NCBI GenBank assembly: GCA_034429715.1
Contig: DAOUFR010000061.1
Span: 25,896 to 89,895, forward strand
DNA: 64,000 nt
Direction of reading: 5' to 3'
Source: CAIMUM01 sp034429715
GTDB taxonomy: Bacteria; Chloroflexota; Dehalococcoidia; GIF9; UBA5629
Shown here: positions 54,701 to 61,289 of the stretch, one piece after another
Position numbering within the stretch: the stretch's first letter is position 1
How the letters are laid out: each line of letters opens with the position of its first letter
Notes under the pieces: generated by a model
Told to the model about the DNA's origin: nothing
Database searches by the model: none
What the model saw: the letters and a program-made list of their open reading frames with translations, nothing else
Program-made: the position numbers and the translations under genes

Positions 54701-54940
54701 TTCAAGCTGCCATGGCGGCTGGAGTACGCGACGGCATATTTCTGGCAGGTCACACCGCTCAAGCCGGCGCCGGGCGACAGCAGCCCCGTGTTCTCGTTCA
54801 ACACGGCAGCGGAGCCGACGGTTTCAACTTCAGTCATACCACCGGACAATACTACTAACGGCCTGCTGGTCGCGCTCGTTTTCACTATTCTCTTTGGCCT
54901 CTCCATACAGGTCATCATTTATCGGAATAGAAGGCGTTAA
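51710..54940 (+). CDS. large Asp-box (BNR-repeat) surface protein
   Basis: This 1076-residue protein has an N-terminal signal peptide (ILAAALALITPLS), repeated Asp-boxes (SEDGGISW, SEDGGTVW, SQDDGVSW, SRDGGQTW, SLDHGDNW), two C-terminal fibronectin III-like domains, and a final membrane helix with a RNRRR tail. Asp-boxes occur in sialidases, photosystem assembly factors and sortilins as beta-propeller blades. No sialidase catalytic set is evident, so binding or scaffold function is more likely. The start is GTG with GAGG upstream. It is adjacent to the CARDB-like lipoprotein. Confidence 0.88.
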   Translation: MDKTGPHPGKVSPGHCFRVIILAAALALITPLSQTHLIQAATPSSCVLKWGSIDTPGGYPQRNDIRYRSEINALAVSRGGMIIYMLDIPNSSSGLVTNAGIWRSEDGGISWSQRPTQWLARTPGPPAPVFPVAALAVAPDNTDLVAAVCMNAAGDRRREIYYSEDGGTVWNYSGAVPFLYGPDEQIGCITITDSYNYREKQVHDIMVGSRNPAGALAQGEVYALRCPGMAGWQAQGFAGGDILSLQPSPSYDMDATLVVTACTTQRTYINLGLRDTGANACFWNTAQGYPVELCTSDQAGASFSGKDRIITGSLALPDDFNGGSGGKRIIFAACDSNGAATGTSRPLDDVYRINDTIVTRLNLPAGKPRVSSIAYSGSTASGKLLAGSVESTSITGEAHVWFTADPLAQCSTWVKPLKPPTGGYNTGFGNAQVAWTGDGSIAFAGTGSGNRSSPTQWADINGAPWASSPLDETAFSLSQDDGVSWNQLSLIDTQINRFRALAVAEDGKTVYISSVNDNGLGGTWRSRTPVIGEAWQRIACLDFSAPLLRPAPDEENGSVVFLGNQGSTRIIQSRDGGQTWRDCLPGVYLQDMAAGSSDELYVIQADALIRRGRYETGGWVWGKIRDTGLLSAHNIIVQDGRVMAGAALGRLCPVSYSLDHGDNWELITEPAYSNGNRHVAFDEEFQDNHLIYLADDAGGLYRWTVGNSNRWDDMVPPDNSYYGQAVAVRGMYYAAFSQTNDATGVSRTTYSRGGIPKDGVFWDSLSTGLSAGVVFRLEPASLVYADDTLWAFDARDYDYTVGTGLLWAFRDTLANRSPWLISPKGNSLVYCDPVTGRNAQVDLRWEQLSLADAYQVEVGKDKWFDLVVTEAEPATNPFFVPENSLYPAYYIRPGVLPAAGQDYFWRVRVRRAATGQVIRSRWSPALSFSVRPGYPVAASSYPGIESLQPCHNACEVPPYPLSFSWSPTQGATSYRFVLAGEPDLGRPVIDQTVDTAAFKLPWRLEYATAYFWQVTPLKPAPGDSSPVFSFNTAAEPTVSTSVIPPDNTTNGLLVALVFTILFGLSIQVIIYRNRRR

Positions 54941-54969
54941 GAATCCATCATAGCGGGCATTTTTCTCCC

Positions 54970-55110
54970 CGTCATTGCGAGCCCTATTCTCCCCGTCATT
55001 GCGAGGAGCCGCAGGCGACGCGGCAATCTTCTGTTGTCGTGATTTCGAACACAAGATTGCCACGCTTCGCTCGCAATGACGTGGGTGAGAGAATGCTCCT
55101 CGCAATGACG
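54970..55110. repeat. CGTCATTGCGAG palindromic repeat element
   Basis: Two direct copies of CGTCATTGCGAG (54970-54981, 54994-55005) face two inverted copies (55070-55081, 55099-55110). GGCAATCTT (55022-55030) pairs with AAGATTGCC (55053-55061) inside. The 16 bases at 54994-55009 are exactly complementary to 55095-55110. The type occurs in many bacterial genomes as a non-autonomous repeat. Confidence 0.85.
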
Positions 55111-55154
55111 TAAGCATGTTCCATCTGAACTGGTAAAAACCCCCCTCTTTACGC

Positions 55155-55160
55155 TATAAT
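55155..55160 (+). promoter_or_regulatory. -10 TATAAT of tRNA-His
   Basis: Perfect TATAAT ending 12 bases before the tRNA; no strong -35 is visible. Confidence 0.65.
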
Positions 55161-55172
55161 CTCTGCCATTGT

Positions 55173-55250
55173 GGTGAGTGTGGCCCAGAGGCCTAAGGCG
55201 CCAGGTTGTGGCCCTGGATATCGAGGGTTCGAATCCCTCCACTCACCCCA
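55173..55250 (+). tRNA. tRNA-His (GTG)
   Basis: Acceptor GTGAGTG (55174-55180) pairs with CACTCAC (55240-55246); the anticodon stem CCAGG/CCTGG encloses loop TTGTGGC, anticodon GTG; the T arm is GAGGG TTCGAAT CCCTC. The extra G at -1 (55173) opposite C73 is the histidine identity element. CCA is encoded (55248-55250). Confidence 0.97.
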
Positions 55251-55313
55251 TCCCTTTTTCATTTACCACATGACGTCACATCACAATCATTTTGGGCAGG
55301 AGGTTAGGTAATC

Positions 55314-57335
55314 ATGGGTTTGATCAAACGTCCAGCAACCGTACTCGTGGCTGTTTTCGTCATAATCGGGATCATACTACCCGCATTTTCCGCCTGCGAG
55401 AAAGCCCCCGACAAAACTGCGACTCCAGCGATCTCTTTAGGGACACAGGCAGGAGCGTCGGAATGGACTATCAAAGCCAACGAGGAAGTAAAAAAACAGT
55501 TTGATTTCGCCGACCGGGAAGAGTTTGAAGACGCACAACGCGGATTCATCGCCACTGTGCCGGACCTTGTGATCAAAAACGCTGCCGGCGGCATAGCCTG
55601 GTCCATGCCTGACTATGATTTCGAGAAGCAAACAGAGACTCCTTCGACCGTTAATCCCCTGCTCTGGCGACATTCTCAGCTGAATTTGAACAACGGCCTT
55701 TATAAGGTGACGGACCGTATCTACCAGATAAGAGGGTTTGATATCACCAATATGACCATCGTCGAAGGCGACAGCAAGATCATTATTATAGATGTGGGAA
55801 TGACCTCTGAGACTGCCAAAGCCATGCTTGACCTGTACTACCGGGAGCGTGGAGTAAAACCGGTGGCAGCCATCATCTATACGCACAGCCATATCGATCA
55901 TTTTGCCGGTATCAAAGGCATTATATCTGATGAGGATGCAAAATCCGGCCGTGTCCAGGTTATAGCGCCTGAGGGTTTCCTCGATTATGCCATCAGTGAG
56001 AATATCCTGGCCGGCAATGCCATGAGCCGCCGTGCGCAGTACCAGTTCGGTGTTTATCTGCCCAGGAATGCCGGAGGACAGGTGGATATTGGAGGCAGCA
56101 AAGCCTTACCCGTTGGCACAATGGCGCTGATCGGACCCAACAAGGAAATTAAAGCTACGGGCGAGAAGCTGGTCATTGACGGAGTGGAAATGGAATTCCA
56201 GATAGTCTCAGGTACTGAGGCGCCCGCCGAGATGACCATATACTTTCCGCAGCTACGGGCGCTTGACACAGCCGAGATCGCAAGCCAGAGTAACCATAAT
56301 TTGCTGACACCTCGAGGCGCGGAGGTTCGCGATGGCAATGCGTGGGCTAAAGCGATTAATGAGATGATCGAGCTGTATGGTGATAAGACCGATGTGATTT
56401 TTGCCTCACAAGAGTGGCCATGCTGGGGCAATGAAAAAATAGTCGGCTATCTCGAGCAGCAACGCGACCTGTATAAATATACTCATGATCAGACGCTCAG
56501 GCTGCTGAACCATGGCTATACGCCCAATGAAATATCCGAAATGATCAAACTGCCGGAAAGCCTGGCCGGGGGATGGGATGTTCGCGACTACTACGGGACG
56601 CTGAGTTTCAATGTAAGGGCCGTCTACCAGAAATATCTCGGTTTCTACGACGGCAACCCGGCAAACCTCAATCCGTTACCGCCGGTTGAGGCCGGCAAGA
56701 AATATGTCGAATACATGGGCGGCCCCCGGGCTGTCATAGACATGGCCAAAAAGGACTATGCAAAAGGGGATTACCGCTGGGTTGTGCAGGTGATGAACCA
56801 GGTTGTCTTCGCTTACCCCGATAATCAGGAGGCGCGTAACCTGGAGGCTGACGCGATGGAACAACTCGCTTACCAGGCTGAATCCACCGTATGGCGTAAC
56901 TGTTATCTGGTGGGCGCCTCCGAACTGCGCACCGGGATGAGTAAAAGTATCGGGGCGGGCAGCGTCAGCCCCGACATGGTGAGAGGTATAACTCTGCCCC
57001 AGTATTTCGACTTGATGGGCAGCCGCCTTAACGGTCCCAAAGCCGAGGGTAAAAAGATTGTCATCAACTGGAATTTCACTGATACCGGCGATAAATATGT
57101 CCTTAACCTTGAAAACTCGGCGTTGACTTACACGTCGGGCCGACTATCGAATAAGGCCGATGCCACATTGAATCTGTCACGTGCTACATTGATCTCGGTA
57201 CTGGCAGGTGAGACTACGTTTCCCAAGGAGATTTTGGCGGGAAAGGTAACCATTGAAGGAGATGCCTTAAAAATAGTCGATCTGATGGGAATGATGGACA
57301 GCTTCGATCCCATGTTCAATATAATCACCCCGTAG
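55314..57335 (+). CDS. alkylsulfatase-family lipoprotein (SdsA1-like)
   Basis: This 673-residue protein has an N-terminal signal and lipobox AFSAC, then an MBL domain with THSHIDHFAG near residue 188, the alkylsulfatase dimerisation domain (GNEKIVGYLEQQRDLYKY, LRLLNHGYTPNEI), and an SCP2-like C-terminal domain (about 560-670). Members hydrolyse primary alkyl sulfates such as SDS. Here the lipobox points to an exported, membrane-attached enzyme. AGGAGGT precedes the ATG. The PK_C-like gene follows within 33 bases. Confidence 0.9.
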   Translation: MGLIKRPATVLVAVFVIIGIILPAFSACEKAPDKTATPAISLGTQAGASEWTIKANEEVKKQFDFADREEFEDAQRGFIATVPDLVIKNAAGGIAWSMPDYDFEKQTETPSTVNPLLWRHSQLNLNNGLYKVTDRIYQIRGFDITNMTIVEGDSKIIIIDVGMTSETAKAMLDLYYRERGVKPVAAIIYTHSHIDHFAGIKGIISDEDAKSGRVQVIAPEGFLDYAISENILAGNAMSRRAQYQFGVYLPRNAGGQVDIGGSKALPVGTMALIGPNKEIKATGEKLVIDGVEMEFQIVSGTEAPAEMTIYFPQLRALDTAEIASQSNHNLLTPRGAEVRDGNAWAKAINEMIELYGDKTDVIFASQEWPCWGNEKIVGYLEQQRDLYKYTHDQTLRLLNHGYTPNEISEMIKLPESLAGGWDVRDYYGTLSFNVRAVYQKYLGFYDGNPANLNPLPPVEAGKKYVEYMGGPRAVIDMAKKDYAKGDYRWVVQVMNQVVFAYPDNQEARNLEADAMEQLAYQAESTVWRNCYLVGASELRTGMSKSIGAGSVSPDMVRGITLPQYFDLMGSRLNGPKAEGKKIVINWNFTDTGDKYVLNLENSALTYTSGRLSNKADATLNLSRATLISVLAGETTFPKEILAGKVTIEGDALKIVDLMGMMDSFDPMFNIITP

Positions 57336-57367
57336 CTTACAGGATCTTGCTAAGGAGAAAATCATCC

Positions 57368-58048
57368 ATGCGCGTTTTTAAGAGGCCGGGGCCGGTCAAC
57401 ACGGATGAAATCATTGAGATCGCCAGGTCGGTTTCGTCTAAATATGAATATCTGGTGGTGGCCTCAATTACCGGAGATTCTGCGCTTAAACTGGCAGCAA
57501 AGGTCGGCAGTAAAAAGGTGATCTGTGTCACCTGTCCCCAGGGTATGAACTGGGAAGTTGAGGGTATGGGCGAAGGGCCTTTTGTCGACATACCCGAATT
57601 GAAGCAGTTACGAACCAGGTGGATGAGACAGGGCTTGAAGAGAGTGCCCATGGCGATTTCTCCGGAGAACGGGGAGCGGCTGGAAAAGCTCAAAGTAAAG
57701 ATGGTTCAGGGCACGATACCCTTTTTCGGTCCGACCTTCTCCATGCGTGTGCATCTGCATAAAGTCACCGGCCTTGATCTCGTTGCCAAAACCCTGGAAT
57801 TGATATCCACCGGGACACTTGTCTGTCTTGAATGCGTTTTGATGTGTGTCGATGCCGGCGTAATTCCGGAGGGCAAGGATGTGCTGGCGTTGGCCGGGAC
57901 CGAGCGAGGGCTTGATACCGCATGGGCTGTCAGAAGCAGCGCTTCGGCCAATCTGTTTCATCCTTCGAAAGGCGCAAGATTTATAGAGCTGCTGGCCAAG
58001 CCGGGCATCGCATTGATACCGGATGTCAACATAGAGTATCTGAGATAA
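57368..58048 (+). CDS. pyruvate kinase C-terminal (PK_C)-like domain protein
   Basis: This 226-residue protein resembles the stand-alone PK_C family: NTDEIIEIARSVSSKYEYLVVAS, TGDSALKLAAKVGSKKVICVT, CLECVLMCVDAGVIPEGKDV and LAGTERGLDTAW. The catalytic barrel of pyruvate kinase is absent. ATG 57368 is chosen because AAGGAG is 10 bases upstream; the TTG at 57347 precedes the Shine-Dalgarno. It may be cotranscribed with the alkylsulfatase. Its function is unknown; in the parent enzyme this fold binds effectors. Confidence 0.8.
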   Translation: MRVFKRPGPVNTDEIIEIARSVSSKYEYLVVASITGDSALKLAAKVGSKKVICVTCPQGMNWEVEGMGEGPFVDIPELKQLRTRWMRQGLKRVPMAISPENGERLEKLKVKMVQGTIPFFGPTFSMRVHLHKVTGLDLVAKTLELISTGTLVCLECVLMCVDAGVIPEGKDVLALAGTERGLDTAWAVRSSASANLFHPSKGARFIELLAKPGIALIPDVNIEYLR

Positions 58049-58051
58049 AAC

Positions 58052-58891
58052 TCAGTTCTCCAGTTCGGCGATGGACACCAGCCGCCACTCAGTGCCATGT
58101 AATCCTACGGTGGTCCAGAAGGCGGTTTTTATCACGGGCTTACCTATCGCATCGCTGATAAAAGTATATTCAGCCGAGCCGGTCCTCTGTGCGACCATCT
58201 TCTCACCCATCGCCACCAGTTCGGGATAAGCTTTATAACGCTGGTCTGTCAGCAGGTTCTTTCCGGTCTCAATTCCGTTGGAGCAGTAAATAGTCAGCCC
58301 GTCGGTCTGAGCGACGTTGACCTTCATGGCCCTCACCTCTGCGGCGGGAGCGATAGTGCCGTCCAGCAGGTCCCCCGGTTTGAACAGGGCACTGACCGTA
58401 CCCAGCAGCTCACCATCCTCAGTAATCACAGGCCGGACCAGCACCACGGCATCGATATCCTCAACCGACCTGAAGACATTGCTCAGCATCGGCTTCCTGT
58501 TTTCAACGAAATCCGCAAAGAATTTCTTTGAGGCCTCCGTGGTGGCGGTCTCAGTCCCCTCGTAGCGGCGGTACGCCTCGGGCGCCACAGTGATCATCTT
58601 TCCCTGAGGATCTGAGGCAGAGCAGTCCGTCAGGTAGGGGTATTTCCTGCACAGCCCGTTCAATATTCCCCTCGTCTCTTCACCCTGCAGTCCGCTTTTC
58701 GCGATTTTTTCAGCCGCATCGGAAACGGCATTGTCCAGGTTCAACAGCCTGGACTGGATGATAGCCTGAAGGTTCTCTGTAGCCGACTTTATCTGTTTTA
58801 AATTCTTCACCGGCCCGGCGCAGCCGGCGGCCGTTATAGCTATGACTGCGGCTAATACAGAGGCAAGCAAGAAAGATAAGGCCTTTTTCAT
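58052..58891 (-). CDS. Cache-like sensor-domain lipoprotein
   Basis: This 279-residue lipoprotein has signal peptide and lipobox TAAGC near residue 24. A helix (LQAIIQSRLLNLDNAVSDAAEKI) leads to a Cache-type PAS-like fold (LTDCSASDPQGKMITVAP, VLVRPVITEDGELLGTVSALF) of the sort that begins chemoreceptors and kinases. There is no C-terminal membrane helix or output domain. Its stop is 3 bases after the convergent PK_C gene. It might be a ligand-binding accessory or an unusual solute binder. Confidence 0.78.
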   Translation of the reverse strand: MKKALSFLLASVLAAVIAITAAGCAGPVKNLKQIKSATENLQAIIQSRLLNLDNAVSDAAEKIAKSGLQGEETRGILNGLCRKYPYLTDCSASDPQGKMITVAPEAYRRYEGTETATTEASKKFFADFVENRKPMLSNVFRSVEDIDAVVLVRPVITEDGELLGTVSALFKPGDLLDGTIAPAAEVRAMKVNVAQTDGLTIYCSNGIETGKNLLTDQRYKAYPELVAMGEKMVAQRTGSAEYTFISDAIGKPVIKTAFWTTVGLHGTEWRLVSIAELEN

Positions 58892-59106
58892 ATGCGGTAA
58901 ATACTTCCCTGATAGATACCCCGGATGTGCGTACTTCGTTTCATAATGTTATCGTAAGTCCGCCTGACAGGCAACGCCCGCAACGTGGTCAGCCCCTCAA
59001 AAGAAGCTTCCCCTGCTTCAAATTCAGCTTGAAAGATGATACACTTATTGGGAATTTTTTCAGGCAGCGGAACAGTAACGATACGTTTCGCGGCATATAT
59101 TTACAG

Positions 59107-59135
59107 TTACATACATAAAGTAATTCTTTTATAGC
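59107..59135 (+). promoter_or_regulatory. possible promoter of aspS-gatC operon
   Basis: TTACAT (59107-59112), 17 bases, TATAGC (59130-59135). AAGGA precedes ATG 59158 by 8-9 bases. The rest of the 266-base gap shows no T-box antiterminator sequence and no convincing ORF. Confidence 0.4.
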
Positions 59136-59157
59136 TCGATTAGAAAGGACTTCTCTC

Positions 59158-61278
59158 ATGCTTTTTGCTCAACGTGTTTTTTGCGGTCAATTGACTCCCG
59201 ACGATGTGGGTCGTAAGGTGCTGCTGGCCGGCTGGGTGGATGCCTTCCGTGATCACGGCGGCCTGCTGTTTATCCATTTGCGCGACCGCAGCGGCATAAT
59301 TCAAATAGTCTTCAGCCCTGATGTCGCTACGGCCGATGTCTGCCAGGCGGCGGCCGCTTTGCGCGCCGAATACTGCGTCGCGGTCAGCGGAGAGGTTAAG
59401 AAGCGTCTGGCGGGCACGGAGAATCCCAACATCGAAACAGGAAATATCGAGGTCATGGTCACGGAGCTGACCGTGCTTTCCGAATCGGACTCTCTGCCCT
59501 TCGCCATCTCCGAGAAGGCTATGATCACGGGCGCGGCATCCGCAGGCACAGACAACGTGGCCGAGGATTTACGTCTCCAGTACCGCTACCTGGACTTGCG
59601 CCGTCCCTCCATGCGGGACAACCTGATCGCGCGGCACCGCATCTTTCAGTGTGTCCGCGAATTTCTCGATTCGCGTGGCTTTGTGGAGATCGAAACGCCG
59701 GTATTGACGGCGAGCACTCCGGAAGGGGCGCGTGATTACCTGGTGCCCAGCCGCGTCCATCCTCAGAATTTCTATGCACTGCCCCAGTCGCCGCAGCTCT
59801 TCAAGCAGCTGCTTATGATCGGCGGCATGGAACGCTATTTCCAGCTGGCGCGCTGCTTCCGCGACGAGGACCTGCGTCCCAACCGGCAGCCGGAGTTCAC
59901 GCAGCTCGATATCGAAGCGTCGTTTATCGACGAGGAATTCCTCTACGGGCTGGTCGAAGAGCTTACCGTCAAGATGTTCGACATAGGCGGAATCACGCTG
60001 CACCGGCCTTTCGCCCGTATGACCTATACTGAGGCCATGGACACGACCGGCTCGGACCGTCCAGACCTGCGCTTCGGCCTGCGCTTCGTCGATGTGACGG
60101 ATGTATTTGCCCGGACGAATTATTCCATTTTCAAGCAGATACTCCAACGCGGCGGCTGCATCAAGGGCATCAATATTAAAAGCCAGTCCGACAAGCTCAG
60201 CAAAAATGTGCTGCAGAATGAATATGCTAAAGAGATAGTGCCCTCATTCGGCGCCAGGGGCATGACATGGATGCGCGCCGAACAGGGCAAACTCGAATCC
60301 AACATCGTCCAGTTTTTCAGCAGTAAGGAACTGGATGATCTGGGTAAAAGGTTCGACGTCGCCGACGGGGACGTCCTTATCATGATCGCCGATGCCTCGT
60401 ATGCCGTTGTCACATCGGCGCTGGGACAGCTGCGCCTGCACCTGGCCAACCGTCTCGGCCTGATCCCCGCCGACAGCTTTTACCCTGTCTGGATAACGGA
60501 GTTCCCGCTGTTTGAGCCTACCGAGGAAGGGGGCGTCACCTCCAGCCACCATCCCTTCACCGCGCCGGACCGCACCGATTTCGATCCCGGGAATATCGGG
60601 GAACTGCTGGCGCTGCGCTCGCGTGCCTATGACCTGGTCGTGAACGGGGAGGAACTGGGCGGGGGCAGTATCCGCATCAGCGACCGCGATGTGCAGCGCA
60701 AGATATTTGCCGCGCTGGGTCTGACCGAAGAGGAAACGAAGGAAAAATTCGGCTTTTTCCTGCGGGCTTTCGATTTTGGCGCGCCGCCGCACGGCGGACT
60801 GGCGCTGGGAATGGACCGCACCGTGTCGATGATCCTGCAGACACCCTCCATACGCGAGGTGATCGCGTTCCCCAAAAATCGCAGTGCAGCCTGTCCCCTA
60901 ACCGGCGCGCCCTCCACGGTCAAACGCGAACAACTGGCCGAGCTGGGGCTGTTAAACCTGGGCGGCCAGGGCGTTCTGCCCGGTACGGCCGAAAAAGAAG
61001 ACCGCATCGATCACCTGTCCTGGGTATCTCGCATCGGCATCTCAGCCGCAGAGCGCCCCGTAATTGAGGATGTATTGAAGCAGTCCGACGACCTGGCTTC
61101 GCTGGCCCATCAAAAGGCCGGCACAGAGGAGCCGGTCTATGGGGTGGCCCCTGTCGCCAACCGCACGCGTCCGGGCACCGAAGAGAAACGCTCGGAGCTG
61201 TCGCAGACAGGCCGGTTGCTCAAGAGCGCACCCTCTGTCAAAGGTAATTTCTACAAGGTCTCCAGCATTCTGGAATAA
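59158..61278 (+). CDS. aspS: aspartyl-tRNA synthetase fused to GatC domain
   Basis: This 706-residue protein is a bacterial-type AspRS (about 1-600) with class II motif 2 FRDEDLRPNRQPEFTQ near 233 and motif 3 GLALGMDR near 547. Bacterial AspRS usually ends near 590. Residues about 612-706 (DHLSWVSRIGISAAER, then PVANRTRPGTEEKRSE and GNFYKVSSILE) match GatC, the small subunit of the Asp/Glu-tRNA amidotransferase. His33 and Gly86 are at positions where non-discriminating AspRS carries His and Gly (discriminating E. coli has Leu and Lys), so Asp-tRNA(Asn) is likely made. The gene is followed 11 bases later by the GatA-like gene. Confidence 0.93.
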   Translation: MLFAQRVFCGQLTPDDVGRKVLLAGWVDAFRDHGGLLFIHLRDRSGIIQIVFSPDVATADVCQAAAALRAEYCVAVSGEVKKRLAGTENPNIETGNIEVMVTELTVLSESDSLPFAISEKAMITGAASAGTDNVAEDLRLQYRYLDLRRPSMRDNLIARHRIFQCVREFLDSRGFVEIETPVLTASTPEGARDYLVPSRVHPQNFYALPQSPQLFKQLLMIGGMERYFQLARCFRDEDLRPNRQPEFTQLDIEASFIDEEFLYGLVEELTVKMFDIGGITLHRPFARMTYTEAMDTTGSDRPDLRFGLRFVDVTDVFARTNYSIFKQILQRGGCIKGINIKSQSDKLSKNVLQNEYAKEIVPSFGARGMTWMRAEQGKLESNIVQFFSSKELDDLGKRFDVADGDVLIMIADASYAVVTSALGQLRLHLANRLGLIPADSFYPVWITEFPLFEPTEEGGVTSSHHPFTAPDRTDFDPGNIGELLALRSRAYDLVVNGEELGGGSIRISDRDVQRKIFAALGLTEEETKEKFGFFLRAFDFGAPPHGGLALGMDRTVSMILQTPSIREVIAFPKNRSAACPLTGAPSTVKREQLAELGLLNLGGQGVLPGTAEKEDRIDHLSWVSRIGISAAERPVIEDVLKQSDDLASLAHQKAGTEEPVYGVAPVANRTRPGTEEKRSELSQTGRLLKSAPSVKGNFYKVSSILE

Positions 61279-61289
61279 AGGTAAACATC

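Noticed and set aside
55173..55250. tRNA-His as integration attachment site
   Set aside because: No integrase and no duplicated 3-prime tRNA fragment in the window.
58927..59118. 63-codon frame upstream of aspS
   Set aside because: No Shine-Dalgarno, no recognisable domain, unusual composition; looks like chance. No T-box consensus is found in the region either.
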